Shown piece by piece: positions 36,604 to 47,955 of a DNA stretch of 64,000 nucleotides. The notes below the pieces were generated by a model. The model searched no databases. It saw nothing but the letters and a program-made list of their open reading frames with translations, and was not told the DNA's origin. The DNA comes from Zingiber officinale (Eukaryota > Streptophyta > Magnoliopsida > Zingiberales > Zingiberaceae): contig NC_055987.1 in NCBI RefSeq assembly GCF_018446385.1, positions 31,068,202 to 31,132,201 on the forward strand. The letters are read 5' to 3'. Position 1 is the first letter of the stretch. The number at the start of each line of letters is the position of its first letter. A program made the position numbers and the translations under genes.

Positions 36604-39596
36604 ATGGTCAGACAAACTCTGCTCCTTCTCTTCCTCAATGTAATAGCTGCTCTCTTTCCCATCTCCTCTCCGACAGACACGTTAGTCCCCTCCCAGCTTT
36701 TCTCCGACGGCGCCGCAGCATCCTTGGTCTCCTCCGGCCAGAAGTTCAAGTTGGGCTTCTTCAGCCCTGATGGCACCGACGGCAACCGCCGCTACGTCGG
36801 AATATGGTACAACAGCATCTCCGCCTTCACTGTCGTGTGGGTCGCCAACCGCCAGCGCCCGCTCACCAACGGCGCCGGCCATCTCTCTCTAACGGAGAAC
36901 GGAACGCTGATCATCTTCGGGGACGACAACTCGACCGTCCTTTGGTCGACGCAGAGCGCGAAGGTCCTCGCTAATCCCGTCGCGCAGCTCCTAGACACCG
37001 GGAACTTGGTCGTCCGAGAAGCCACCGATGAGTCGTCCGCCGGTGACTTCGCGTGGCAGAGCTTCGACTTTCCGACGGACACACTACTCCCGGGCATGAA
37101 GATCGGTTGGGACCTAAGGACCCTGCTGAACCGCAACCTGACGGCCTGGACGAGCGAGAGCGACCCGTCGCCGGGCAGCTGCATCTTGGGCATCGACTTG
37201 CGCGGCGTCCCTCAAGAATTCGGGTGGCGGCGCGGGGGGCAACCCTACTGGCGCGCGGGGCCATGGAACGGCGTCTTCTTTAGCGGAGTCCCCGGAATGG
37301 AGTCGAAAAATTTCGTAGAAAACAACTTCATAATCGACCAAGACGAAGTCGTTCACTACTACTCCTCTGTGAATTCCTCTCTGCTTCGCCGGATCATCAT
37401 CCATCCGTCGGGGGAGGTGGAAGGCCTCGCGTGGACCGACGAGAACCAGTTGTGGACGTCGCGTGGGTACGTGCCGGGGGACCCGTGCGACGCCGTCTCC
37501 TCCTGCGGCCCCAACGCTCTCTGCTACCCCAACTGGTGGCCGGCGTGCCGGTGCCTGCAGGGGTTCGATCCCAAGAACCCCACCGCCTGGCAGCTCATGA
37601 CCAACACCTCAGACGGCTGCACGAGGAAGACGGAATTGGATTGCGTCAACGGGACGGACAGGTTCTGGAAACAGAGCAACGTGAAGCTGCCGGACACGTC
37701 GAGATCGATGGTTAACCGGAGCACGGACATCAGTCTGGACGACTGTGAGGCGTGGTGCTTGGGGACTTGCTCGTGCACCGCCTACGCGAGGGCCAACATC
37801 ACCGGCGGTGGCAGCGGATGCATACTGTGGACCACCGACCTCACCGATATCAAACTGTTCAACGACGGATTAGGGCAGGATCTCTATGTCCGGTTATCCG
37901 CCGCCGATCTCGATCAAGGTACGTAATTAACAAACTCTTCACGAAATATTTATCGATCGTCTAAACAAATCTAATTACTTTTTTCGATTTTTGTTACAGC
38001 CTTAGAATCAAACCGTTCTCGTCGTGGTCGAAAACGCGCCATCATCATAGCGGCCACTTCTGCGACGGCGTTGACAATTCTAATCTTTCTTGGGGTCGTC
38101 GGCGGCCTCTGCGTCAGCAGGAAGAGAAGTAATTAGTATCAATTATATCCACAAAAATGTTAATTAATGTTATTTTTACTGAAGTCAAATTGCATTTCAT
38201 TTCTACGCAGAATTGCAGGTCAACCAAGTTACAGGAGAAGACTTTGACCTTCCATTGTTTGACTTTGGCACCGTAGCAGCAGCCACCTGTGATTTCTCCA
38301 TTGATAATAAACTCGGAGAGGGTGGATTTGGTCCAGTCTAGAAGGCATGTTGCATCATTAAGCTTAATCCATTAATTAAAAGGCTAGGAGTGTTCTAATT
38401 GCTAACTAATTAGGAGTAAATCCTTTATGATTGCAGGGGAAGTTAGGGGAGCAGCAACAAATAGCTGTGAAGAGACTATCAGAGACCTCATTGCAAGGCA
38501 TACAAGAGTTCAAAAACGAAGTGATATTGATTGCTAAGCTACAACATCGCAATCTTGTTCGCCTTCTGGGTTGTTGCATGGAAGGTGATGAAAAGATGTT
38601 GATATATGAGTACATGCCCAATGGAAGCTTAGACACCTTCTTATTTAGTAAGTTGGGACTTCTACTTCATGTCTAGTCAAATTTTGGATTGTTTGATGGC
38701 ATTAGTAAAATTGTAAATTTGCACTCAGGTGAAACTAAGCGTAAATTGTTGGATTGGGAGGCACGTTCCCGTATCATTGTCGAGATTGCTCGAGGTCTTC
38801 ACTATCTCCATCATGATTCTCGATTAAGAATTGTTCATAGAGATTTGAAAGCAAGCAATATCCTTCTGGATGAAGATTTGAATCCCAAAATCTCTGATTT
38901 TGGAATGGCAAAACTATTTAGTGGAGATGAAACAATCGGAGAAACTAAGAGGGTTGTTGGAACATAGTACGTGCATATGTATATATATTTTTACAATTCT
39001 CATTAGTATATCATTTCTCTTTTAAACTTAACAAAGTTGCCGTTTGCTTTTCATTTTGACAGTGGATATATGTCTCCGGAATATATTAAAAATGGAGCTT
39101 TCTCCATGAAGTCTGATATTTTCAGTTTTGGAGTATTGATGCTTGAGATCATTAGTGGCAAAAAGAATAATGAATTTGGCCATTCTACACAACACCTCAA
39201 TGTTATAGATTTTGTAAGTTTGTAAAGCTAGATCTTGATTAACTTTAATTTAAGCTTATTTGTCAATAAGTTGTAACGATACAATGTTTACAGATGTGGA
39301 GTCTATGGAGAGAAGAAAAGGCCATAGACTCGGTTGATGAATCAATGGGCCTATTTCCTGTTGCTGAAGTTTTGAGGTGTATAAACATCGGCCTCTTGTG
39401 TGTTCAAGAAAGAGCAGAAGATAGACCGACGACGTCTTCGATATTGTTAATGTTGGGTAATGATAAAATTTATTTGTCTCAGCCAAAACAACCTGGCTTT
39501 GTCATTGAAAGATATCCATGTGAATCTTGCTCATGGAGTAAGAAACAAACTGTGTCTATAAACTATGTATCAATCACAACTTTGGAAGTTCGATAA
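36604..39596 (+). pseudogene. G-type lectin S-receptor-like serine/threonine kinase with a nonsense codon in the kinase glycine loop
   Basis: Exons: 36604-37918, 38000-38128, 38211-38344, 38437-38647, 38729-38966, 39063-39213, 39294-39596, together 827 codons. Domains in order: signal peptide (MVRQTLLLLFLNVIAAL), B-lectin (about 25-150), S-locus glycoprotein domain with GPWNG (about 215-225), PAN/apple with CSCTAYA (about 390-400), transmembrane helix in exon 2 (IIIAATSATALTILIFLGVV), kinase. In the kinase, GEGGFGPV is followed by TAG (38339-38341) where Tyr is expected, then Lys. The intron after it begins GC, not GT. Downstream the kinase is intact: [25 protein letters not shown], the GYMSPEY loop and a C-terminal tail. 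All other junctions close in phase. As read, the product stops at residue 524 and would be a membrane-anchored receptor without a kinase. It could be a recent pseudogene or a truncated co-receptor; a sequencing error is also possible. The start is ATG 36604, which gives a clean signal peptide. Confidence 0.88.
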
Positions 39597-40510
39597 AGAT
39601 TATTTAATAGAATATTAGGTAAGATAATACATGGATGGATGTAAATAGGACTTTTATAAAAATTAACTAAAATTTTAGTATTAAGGTTAAAACTCTCAAA
39701 TTGTGTAGAGTTTCAGTCTTTGATTGAATGATACTATTTTGATTGAAAGTTAAAGGAGAAAATATGAAGTATAGAAATGAAACATTGTCGGGAGATTTCA
39801 GACTTTGATAATATATTGAAATGATAGATTTCAATCCTTCCACTTGGCATACTGTTATCCTTCTTTAATGGCTTCAAATTCATATCTACTTCTTTGCATC
39901 CTCCAATTGCACTCACTTTCAAATAAGTAAAAATTTTATGTTACATATCTCAAATGACTCTATGTTGGATTTTCTTTATTATATTAAATGTTAAGATTTC
40001 CAAATCAAAGTAGCAGAAGCGTGGCCGCCCATGTTCATCCACCGAACACTTCGATTCCTGGATAAGAATAAACCCACAGAAGCAGCCAAAGCATGAAATC
40101 TGTAGACCTTCTTTCCCTTAGTCGTCGCTACATGATTTGGCTGCATACATGCGTCTCTGTGTGGGTCGCGACTTGATTGAAATTGAATACGCACAAAGAG
40201 ACGCCCGCAGCTGTCCTCTTGCAAGAAATTATAAAAAAAAGGGTGCATCGTGAATGAACCTGAAGAGCTTCCATTCCTTTCGATGGAGTGGGAGACGAGA
40301 CGACCTTCCTTTACTTTCCTGTGAAGCGAACATTCTAGTTTTTGTCTTCTCTGCTAGCGAGCAAGTCATAAGCGGACTTCTCTCTGGCCTGATGTTTCTG
40401 GCTTTTGTAATAATTTTAGAGTAGCCAGTGAACAGGGCTTTGATTCCCACTGGCGACTGGAGAATGCATGCAACCCTGTTCTTTACTTTTAGTAGTATTA
40501 TTATTACTTG
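39597..40510. other. Intergenic DNA downstream of the receptor kinase
   Basis: 39597-39990 is AT-rich, including the probable 3' UTR. 40000-40450 is more GC-rich but its ORFs are short, in conflicting frames and without recognised domains. Confidence 0.4.
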
Positions 40511-40678
40511 CTACCTGCAACTTGATGTACGTAGCCTGATGATGAATCCGGTTAGACCGTCGCTCTCTTCTCCGTCCTCGACTGATCCAACTTTCTACTC
40601 TGCTTGCTCACCTAATTGGGGGTGTTCTTGGCAGGGAGGTTTTCTCGACCTCTAGTAATCATCTACTTTTTAAATAGA
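40511..40678. repeat. Left copy of the ~165-bp direct duplication flanking the copia element
   Basis: ctacctgcaacttgatgtac through tactttttaaataga. The same segment recurs right after the 3' LTR at 45629-45793, with about ten mismatches and two small indels. Normal copia target duplications are 5 bp. Confidence 0.92.
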
Positions 40679-41102
40679 GGGGTGACTCATATTTAAATAA
40701 AGGTTAATATGAGGGATGTTATGAAAAAAAATCTGTTAAGATTTTATATAACAGAATTTTGTTGTGATTTTTCATAATAAAATTTTGTTACGATTTTATC
40801 GGATCTGGGGTTTAGCATTATTTACAGGGATTATTGTAAGTTTATTGTACAACAACAAAACACAAGATTCATTTGATTTGATTCTCTTGTGTAGAGAGAA
40901 TTCTAATAAAACTTCAGCCGTTTTACGGAGTAGGCAAGTCGCCGAACCACGATAACTCTTTTATTCTCTTCTTTTTCTCCTTCCTCGTGTTTGCTCTCCT
41001 TTTGTGCGTCTTTGTTTTGTTGTTCCGCGCAATCTTTTTCTCTCTCTTCCTTTTCTTCCGCGGTTTAGAGGTTGATAGGTGTTGCTCTCTCTTTGCGCAA
41101 CA
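40677..41102 (+). mobile_element. 5' LTR of a Tnt1-like Ty1-copia element
   Basis: gaggggtgactcatattt through gcgcaaca; it matches the 3' LTR but lacks the first bases TGTT, and shares the bases ga with the duplicated flank at its left edge. It is followed by the primer site agtggtatcagaact at 41103. Confidence 0.88.
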
Positions 41103-41144
41103 AGTGGTATCAGAACTACAGGTTTTTTGACGGATTTCTTCAAC

Positions 41145-42093
41145 ATGTCGGGGACAACTTCTGCGAAATTTGATATGGTGAAGTTTGACGGAACCAGAAA
41201 CTTTGGATTTTGGCAGAGAAGGGTCAAGGACTTGTTGGTGCAACAAGGCATGGTGAAAGCACTAGGAGACAGAAAATCGGAGAAAATCGGAAAGCATGGA
41301 GAGATCAGATTGGGAAGAAATTCAGGCAAAGGCAGTAGCAACAATCATGCTTTGTCTTACGGATGACGTGATATACCATGTCATGGACGAGGAGTCATCG
41401 GTGACAGTTTGGCAAAAGCTGGAAAGCCGGTACATGTCAAAATCATTGACAAACAAGCTGTATCTCAAGCAGAAATTATTCGGGCTGAAGATGACAGAAG
41501 AAACCGATCTAAGCCAACACATCAATGTATTCAATCAGATTGTAAGTGATCTGAAGTGAGTTGATGTGAAGATCGAAGACGAAGACAAGGCGTTGATGTT
41601 GTTGAATTCTCTACCTTCATCTCCTACGTACGAGAATTTGGTTACTACTTTGATATGGGGTAAGGAAACTCTTAAATTAGAGGAGATCACAAGTGTGTTG
41701 TTAGGTTTTCACCAAAGGAAGAAAGCAAGCTATGAAATTTCTCAAGGAGAAGGACTTGTGGTAAATAACAACCAAGAGCGTGGTAGGAGCAAATCTCGAT
41801 ATGGATTGGGTGACAACAACAAGACTCGTTCTAAATTGAGAAGGAAGAAGGTGATCACATGCTACAAATATGGAGGCAAAGGTCATATCAAAAGAGATTG
41901 TCTAGAGATAAAGAAATATGTTGCAGAGAACAAAAGTAGTTCGGCAAAGTCTACAAACATAGTTGAAGAAGAAAATTCAGAGAGCGGTGATGGAGATATG
42001 CTATCAGTTATGTCAAGTTCGGAGCAGCTGACGGATGCATGGATTTTAGACTGCATGTTCATATCACATGACTCCAAACAAGAATTGGTTTGA
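41145..42093 (+). pseudogene. Copia gag pseudogene
   Basis: Starts at ATG 41145 (MSGTTSAKFDMVKFDGTRNF). The frame shifts near 41285, continues as QAKAVATIMLCLTDDVIYHV and LESRYMSKSLTNKLYLKQKL, then meets TGA at 41557 and goes on as IEDEDKALMLLNSLPSSPTY. The zinc knuckle is CYKYGGKGHIKRDC, in which the second Cys has become Tyr, so metal binding is lost. Near 42055 a small deletion removes the Ser-Gly of the protease DSG motif (now WILDC...). Confidence 0.88.
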
Positions 42094-45079
42094 CACCTAT
42101 AGGGCAGTGGATTGTGGTTCAGTGTTGATGGGAAACGATGCGTCATGTAAAGTTATCGGCATAGGGAATGTTAGAATCAAGATGTTTGATGGTGTGATCA
42201 GAACTTTATGTGATGTCAGATATATACCAGAGCTAAGGAAGAACTTGATCTCACTAAGCATACTGGATGATATTGGTTGTAATTACAAATCAGTGAGCGG
42301 GATAATGAAGGTCAGCAAGGGAGCTTTGACGGTAATGAAAGGACAAAAGGTAGCAGGAAACATCTACAAGTTGATAGGGACTACAGTTGTAGGTGGAGTC
42401 GCTTCGGTGGAGTCTAAATCAGATAGTACTGTCTTATGACATATGCGGCTAGGGCATATGAGTGAACGTAGGATGCTAGAATTTCACAAGAGAGATTTGT
42501 TGAAGGGTGTCAAGACGTGCAAGCTTGAATTCTGCAAATTCTGTGTTCTTGGGAAACAGAGCAAAGTGCAATTCAAAACGGTAGCAAATAAGATAGAGGG
42601 GATTCTGGACTACGTACATACGGATCTCTGGGGACCAGCCAGTGTAGCATCACGTGGAGGACACTTGTATTTTGTGAGTTTTACTGATAATTTCTCATGA
42701 AATGTTTGGGTATACTTTATGCGTCACAAGTTAGAAACTTTTGCAAAGTTTAAATTGTGGAAAACTGAAGTGGAGAATCAGACCAGAAGGAAGATTAAAT
42801 GCCTTAGGTTAGATAATGAGACTGAGTACATGGATTCAAAGTTTCAAGAATTTTGTGAGCAGTATGGGATAATGAGTCATTTCTCGATTCGCAGAACACC
42901 TCAGCAGAACGGGGTAGCGAAAAGGTTGAACAGGACAATCATTGAGAAGACAAGATGTCTTAGGCTGAATGCAGGGCTTGCAAAGAATTTATGGGCGGAA
43001 GCGGTTAACATGACATGTTATCTCATTAATAGATCACCAATGGCAGCATTAGAAGGCAAAGTATCAGAGAAAGTATGGACAGAGAATCAAGTAGATTACT
43101 CTCATTTTCGAGTTTTTGGATGTCCAACCTATATGCATATATCTAGTGAGGAAAGATCAAAGCTGGATGCGAAGTCAAAGCAGTGCATATTTCCGAGGTA
43201 TCAAAAAGGAGTTAAAGGCTTCAAGCTTTGGGATCCTAAGGCAAACAAGGTGGTGATCAGCAGAGATGTGGTGTTTGACAAGAAAGTCATGTTACAGCGT
43301 ACTTAGGAAGAAGGAAAGGAAACACCATAAAGTAATATGGAGAAAGATATTTTGCGGGTGGAGCTAGAGACTCATGACTCTGATGATTCTAGCTCAGAGC
43401 ACACGGAGCATCACACTATAGCTAGTGGTAGAATGAGACGAGTCGTAAAACCACCCACTAGATACAGATTCGAAGACTTGGTATCTTATGCACTTATCAC
43501 TAGTAGCGGAGACCCTACATCTTTTCAGGAGGCGATACATAGCTCTGAGAAGGACAGGTGGACAGGTGCTATGGCAGAGGAGATGGAGTCGTTGCATAAG
43601 AACCAAACGTGGGATCTAATGGAACTTCCTGAAGGAGAGAAAACTATAGGGTGCAAGTGGATATTCAAGAAGAAAGAAGCAATGTCAAAGGGAGAAGAAG
43701 TGAAGTTTAAGGCTCGGTTGGTAGCAAAGGGGTATTTACAGAGAAAGGGGATTGACTATGAAGAAATTTTCTCTCCCGTGGTAAGACATACGTCAATTAG
43801 AGCGGTGTTAACTTTAGTAGCACATCACGATTTGTATCTTGAGCAAATGGATGTGAAGACGACATTTCTTCATGGATATTTGGAGGAGCAGATTTTTATG
43901 TCACAACCCGAGGGATTTAATCAGCCCGGACAAGAGCGGTTGGTTTGCAAGTTGAAGAAATCGCTCTATGGATTAAAACAATCTCCTAGGCAATGGTACA
44001 AACGTTTTGATTCATGCATGATTCAAAACGAATATAGGAGATGTGAGTATGACTCCTGTATATATGTGAAGAGCCTTGAAGATGAATCACTGATTTTCTT
44101 ACTACTATACATAGATGACATGCTCATTGTTGCGAAGAAGATGAAAGAGGTTGACAAATTGAAAAGACTACTGAGCAAGGAATTTGACATGAAAAATTTG
44201 GGAGAGACAAAGAAGATTCTTGGGATGGAGATTCACAGGGATAGAGCTGCAGGGAAATTATGGTTGTCTCAACGTAGCTATATGAAGAAGGTGCTGGATA
44301 GGTTCAACATGAAGAATGCAAAGTCGGTAAGCACACCCCTGACGCATCACTTCAAGTTATCCAGTACACAGTGTCCAAAGATGGATGACGAGATCCAAGA
44401 GATGTCAAAGGTTCCTTATGCCAGTGCAATTGGTTGTCTGATGTATGTCATGGTTTGCACAAGACCAGATTTGGCACAAGCAGCTAGTATGATGAGCAAG
44501 TTTCTCTCAAATCCTGGTCGACCGCATTGGGATGCAGTGAAATGAATTTTCATATACTTGAGAAATACAACTGATTAAGACATCATATTCAATAGACAAC
44601 AGGAAGATCCTTCAGTTGTTGAATACGTAGATGCAGACTATGTAGGAGATTTAGATAACAGGAGGTCTACTACAGGATACGTGTTCACTATGGCAGGAGG
44701 ACCTATTTGTTGGAAATCTATGATACAATCTATTGTTGCATTGTCTACTACGGAGTCCGAGTACATGGCAGCAGCTGAAGTAGCGAAGGAAGCTTTATGG
44801 CTTACAGGGTTGGTCAGAGAACTGGATGTTCAGCAAGGTGAAATCAAGTTGTTATTCGATAGTCAGAGTGCTATCTATTTAGCGAAGAATCAAGTGTATC
44901 AAGCGAGAACCAAGCACATTGATGTGAGGTTTCATAAGATCATAGAGTTGATTTCTTCTGGGAAAATTCAACTAGAGAAAGTTCACACTGCAGACAATGC
45001 TGCAGATATGCTAATAAAGCCAGTGACAACAGAAAAGTTTAAACATTGCTTGAACTTGATCCATATCTCTAGATGCTAG
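42068..45079 (+). pseudogene. Copia pol pseudogene (protease remnant, integrase, reverse transcriptase, RNase H)
   Basis: One frame from 42068 to 45079 without frameshift but with stops at 42437, 42698, 43304, 43328, 44543 and 44573. Integrase: zinc region with HMRLGHM and CKFCVLGKQS, then HTDLWGPA, LRLDNETEYM and NGVAKRLNRT carrying the D-D-E core. Reverse transcriptase: KWIFKKKEA, KARLVAKGY, VKTTFLHGYLEEQIFM, CKLKKSLYGLKQSPRQW and the YIDDML active site. RNase H: SIVALSTTESEYMA and LLFDSQSAI. Gene order IN before RT is typical of Ty1-copia; the sequence is closest in style to Tnt1-type elements. Most stops are TGG to TGA or CAG/CAA/CGA to TAG/TAA/TGA, fitting C-to-T decay on a methylated repeat. 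Confidence 0.92.
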
Positions 45080-45154
45080 AAGAAGGAAGCCCATACCCAA
45101 AGATCCAGATGGAGTTTTGTTCAGATACTCGTGTTCTTCGAATGGGTGAATATT

Positions 45155-45169
45155 CGCCAAGGTGGAGAT
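45155..45169 (+). other. Polypurine tract of the copia element
   Basis: caaggtggagat directly precedes the 3' LTR start at 45170; used for plus-strand priming. Confidence 0.75.
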
Positions 45170-45627
45170 TGTTGAGGGGTGGCTCATATTTGGATAAAGG
45201 TTAATATGAGGGATGTTATGAAAGAAAAGTCTGTTAAGATTTTTCATAATAAAATTCTGTTAAGATTTTATATAACAGAATTTTGTTGTGATTTTTCATA
45301 ATAAAATTCTGTTACGATTTTATCGGGTCTGGGGTTTAACATTATTTATAAGGACTATTGTAAGCCTATTGTACAACAATAAAACACAAGATTCATTAGA
45401 TGTGATTCTCTTGTGTAGAGAGAATTCTAATAAAGCTTCGGTCGTTTTGTGGAGTAGGCAAATCGCCGAACCACGGTAACTCTTTTTTTCTCTTCTTTTT
45501 CTCCTTCCTCGTGTTTGCTCTCCTTTTGTGCATCTTTGTCTTGTTGTTTCACGCAATCTTTTTTTTTTCTCTTCCTCTTCTTTCGCGATTTAGAGGTTGA
45601 GAGGTGTTGTCCTCTCTTTGCGCAACA
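45170..45627 (+). mobile_element. 3' LTR of the Tnt1-like copia element
   Basis: TGTTGAGGGG through gcgcaaca. It differs from the 5' LTR mostly by transitions and by an extra internal copy of about 30 bp (ttttcataataaaattctgt). Confidence 0.9.
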
Positions 45628-45628
45628 A

Positions 45629-45793
45629 CTACCTGCAACTTGATGTACATAGCCTGATGATGAATCTGGTTAGACCGTCGCTCTCTTCTCCGTCCTCGAC
45701 TGGTCCTACTTTCCGCTCTGCTCACCTAATTGGGGGGCGCTCTTGGCAGGGAGGTTTTCTCGACCTTTAGTAATCATCTACTTTTTAAATAGA
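45629..45793. repeat. Right copy of the ~165-bp direct duplication
   Basis: Begins one base after the 3' LTR end with ctacctgcaacttgatgtac and ends tactttttaaataga, matching 40511-40678. Confidence 0.92.
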
Positions 45794-46319
45794 ACTTTAT
45801 TGAATTTACTATTCAATCCGACTTAAAAATAAACATTTACATAACATTTAAATCGGCATCTTCTTCTTTACTAAATATTTCTCCTAAATATAATATTTAG
45901 TATTCATTTTCACATATTTTTTAAATATTTTATTATTCAAATATCTTAAATCTTATAATAAAATATCACACCAATCAAATATTTATAAATCTCACCTATT
46001 AAATATGAACTCTCGAATATCCCTAATTCCACCATCAAATATCTCACCAACCAAATATTTATAGATTTACGATCATTTTATTAACTTACATTTAATTTTA
46101 AGAAAAAAAATATAATAAAAGACATATAAATTTAAGAAAAATACTACTTTATATGAAGACAAATGTTTTACAAATTTGAAATTGAAATATAGAGGTGTAA
46201 ATCATATTAAATTAATAAAATACATAATGATAAACCATAGAAATTACAAACTACAATTAATAAAATAAACAAGGAACGAATAAAATAAATCATAGAAATT
46301 AACTATATGTACATTTTTT
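45794..46319. other. AT-rich intergenic DNA
   Basis: No coding signal. Repeated short phrases aatatctca(c)caatcaaatattta near 45970-46060. Confidence 0.4.
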
Positions 46320-47532
46320 TCTTCAACTGCTTACATATCGCTAAATGATTTTGAAATCGGTCATCTGTCATGCCTCGTGTGTCTATTATGAAAAGTTGAT
46401 GTGTTTGGATGAGTTGATCCACTTTCTTCTTATTATTATACTCTTCCAAATGTGTCATTGACTGTTACACAACGTGATTAAATTCATCAATTAGGCTTAC
46501 TCTTTCTTTACCTTTCCTCTTTGTTGCCTTCTTTCCTATTGGACGAGATTGGACTTCTCTATCAACTAGATCAACAGTTGTGTTAGGATTAGAAAGTCAA
46601 TATGTGCACTTGATGATTCTAATGTTCTTACTTTCTTTGTAGTCCGTTGCTCTGAGGATTGAGGAGCATACATCGGACTATCTTTCACGATCTTCCACAC
46701 ATGTTCATATTGGAAAGTAGTTTTAAAAGTACTCTTGTATTCTTCATAAGCTCGCGCCATCAAATTCTCGTCACTCCATCCGCTTGGTCGATCATTATAC
46801 CATTTATTGTAGATTTCATTATATCTATTCACGGTCTTTTTTAGCTAAGCCTAATGTGATTTTGCTTTACCCGCAGTTCTCTTTTTAGCTCCTTTATCTC
46901 TATTGGTATTATAGTATGTCACCATCCGTTTCCAAAAAGACTTACTCTTCTGGGCATTACCAGCTAGCGAATCTTCACTCATAATTGTATAGGCCGCTAC
47001 AAGGAGCTTATCATCTACTACTGTCCACTGTTCGCTTGTTATGATCTTCAATTGATTTGTTGCCCATCTCTAGTGATTGATTGAGAATAATATTGTTGGA
47101 CCCTATTTTAGATAAGAATAGAGGAAATTGTGAATCGGGGACTGCATAAGGTATTTCTGTACCTTTATCACTATCAGTTGCATCAACATTAGCTCGTCTC
47201 AATTCATTTGATTGAATCTCCGGTGATTGGAGCAGATTAATTCCATGAGATGAGGCTTGCATGAAATATTGACTACTTAGCCAATATTCTAGAGGATATA
47301 TTTAAAACAGAGCTCGAGGGTCACCATTCAAAGAATTTAGATAACTTTGAAAATTAAGGTAATATGGTGGTGGGTATGAAAAAGGTTGGAAATTTGGTAG
47401 GTGTTGAGTAGGAAATGGAAATTGAGGATTGAGGAAATTAGGACGAACTTGAGAACTCTCTTCACTAGAATTTTCGTCGATATTTGGAAAGTTAAACAAA
47501 TTCCTAAAATAATGACCAAAATTTTTATTCAT
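46320..47532 (-). pseudogene. PIF/Harbinger-type ORF1 (Myb/SANT, NAM-associated) pseudogene
   Basis: Minus-strand frames starting at 47532 read MNKNFGHYFRNLFNFPN, then a Pro/Phe/Tyr-rich stretch, then after a stop near 47302 the same frame continues (QASSHGINLLQSPEIQ). One frameshift near 47050 leads to the SANT-like segment QWTVVDDKLLVAAYT, KSFWKRMVTYYN and, after two TAG codons, YNEIYNKWYNDRPSGWSDEN. A further shift near 46600 gives RPIGKKATKRKGK. This order is that of plant proteins annotated as glutathione S-transferase T3-like or NAM-associated, which are the DNA-binding partner proteins of PIF/Harbinger transposases. No transposase ORF is present here. Confidence 0.75.
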
Positions 47533-47955
47533 TTCTCTCTAAATTTTTTGTATGCAATGAATGTGGAATTGATGAAAATAGATGAAAGGAACAATGCATA
47601 TATAGGGGGGAAATGAATGTTGCCCAACGTTTGGAAAAAATGAATGTTGATTAACGTTCAATTTTGATTTTTTTTCCAACGTTCGGTTTAGATTTTTTTT
47701 AAAAAATTTTTAGTCTCCAAAAAGGTCCAAAAACGCTAATTAAATTTTTTAAAAAAAAAGAAAAGAAAAAGAAAAGATATGGTAGCCCATCTTTTGGTGG
47801 GCCCCACAAAAGAGAAATCATCGGATACAAGTTTGTGCCCGGTGATTTTTAATCATCTCAGAAATATCCCCTCCAATGTGGCATATTTGAGAGGGGAGAT
47901 ATTTGGAGAAATATGTCAAACCCTTGGGCGGCCGGCTAGAGGAGTGTGAATAGCC
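47533..47955. other. 5' flank of the ORF1-type pseudogene, probable end of the Harbinger-like element
   Basis: Runs of ttttttt at 47665-47760 and a GC-richer ending ggcggccggctagaggagtgtgaatagccc. The last phrase resembles Harbinger-type element ends (gggctattcaca...), but the opposite end near 45.8 kb was not found. Confidence 0.35.

Noticed and set aside
36682-37778. Several ORFs antisense or out of frame to the S-domain exon
   Set aside because: GC-rich shadow frames of the receptor-kinase exon 1.
39991-40248. 85-codon minus-strand ORF downstream of the kinase gene
   Set aside because: No family resemblance, no partner exons and not conserved in style with the genes here.
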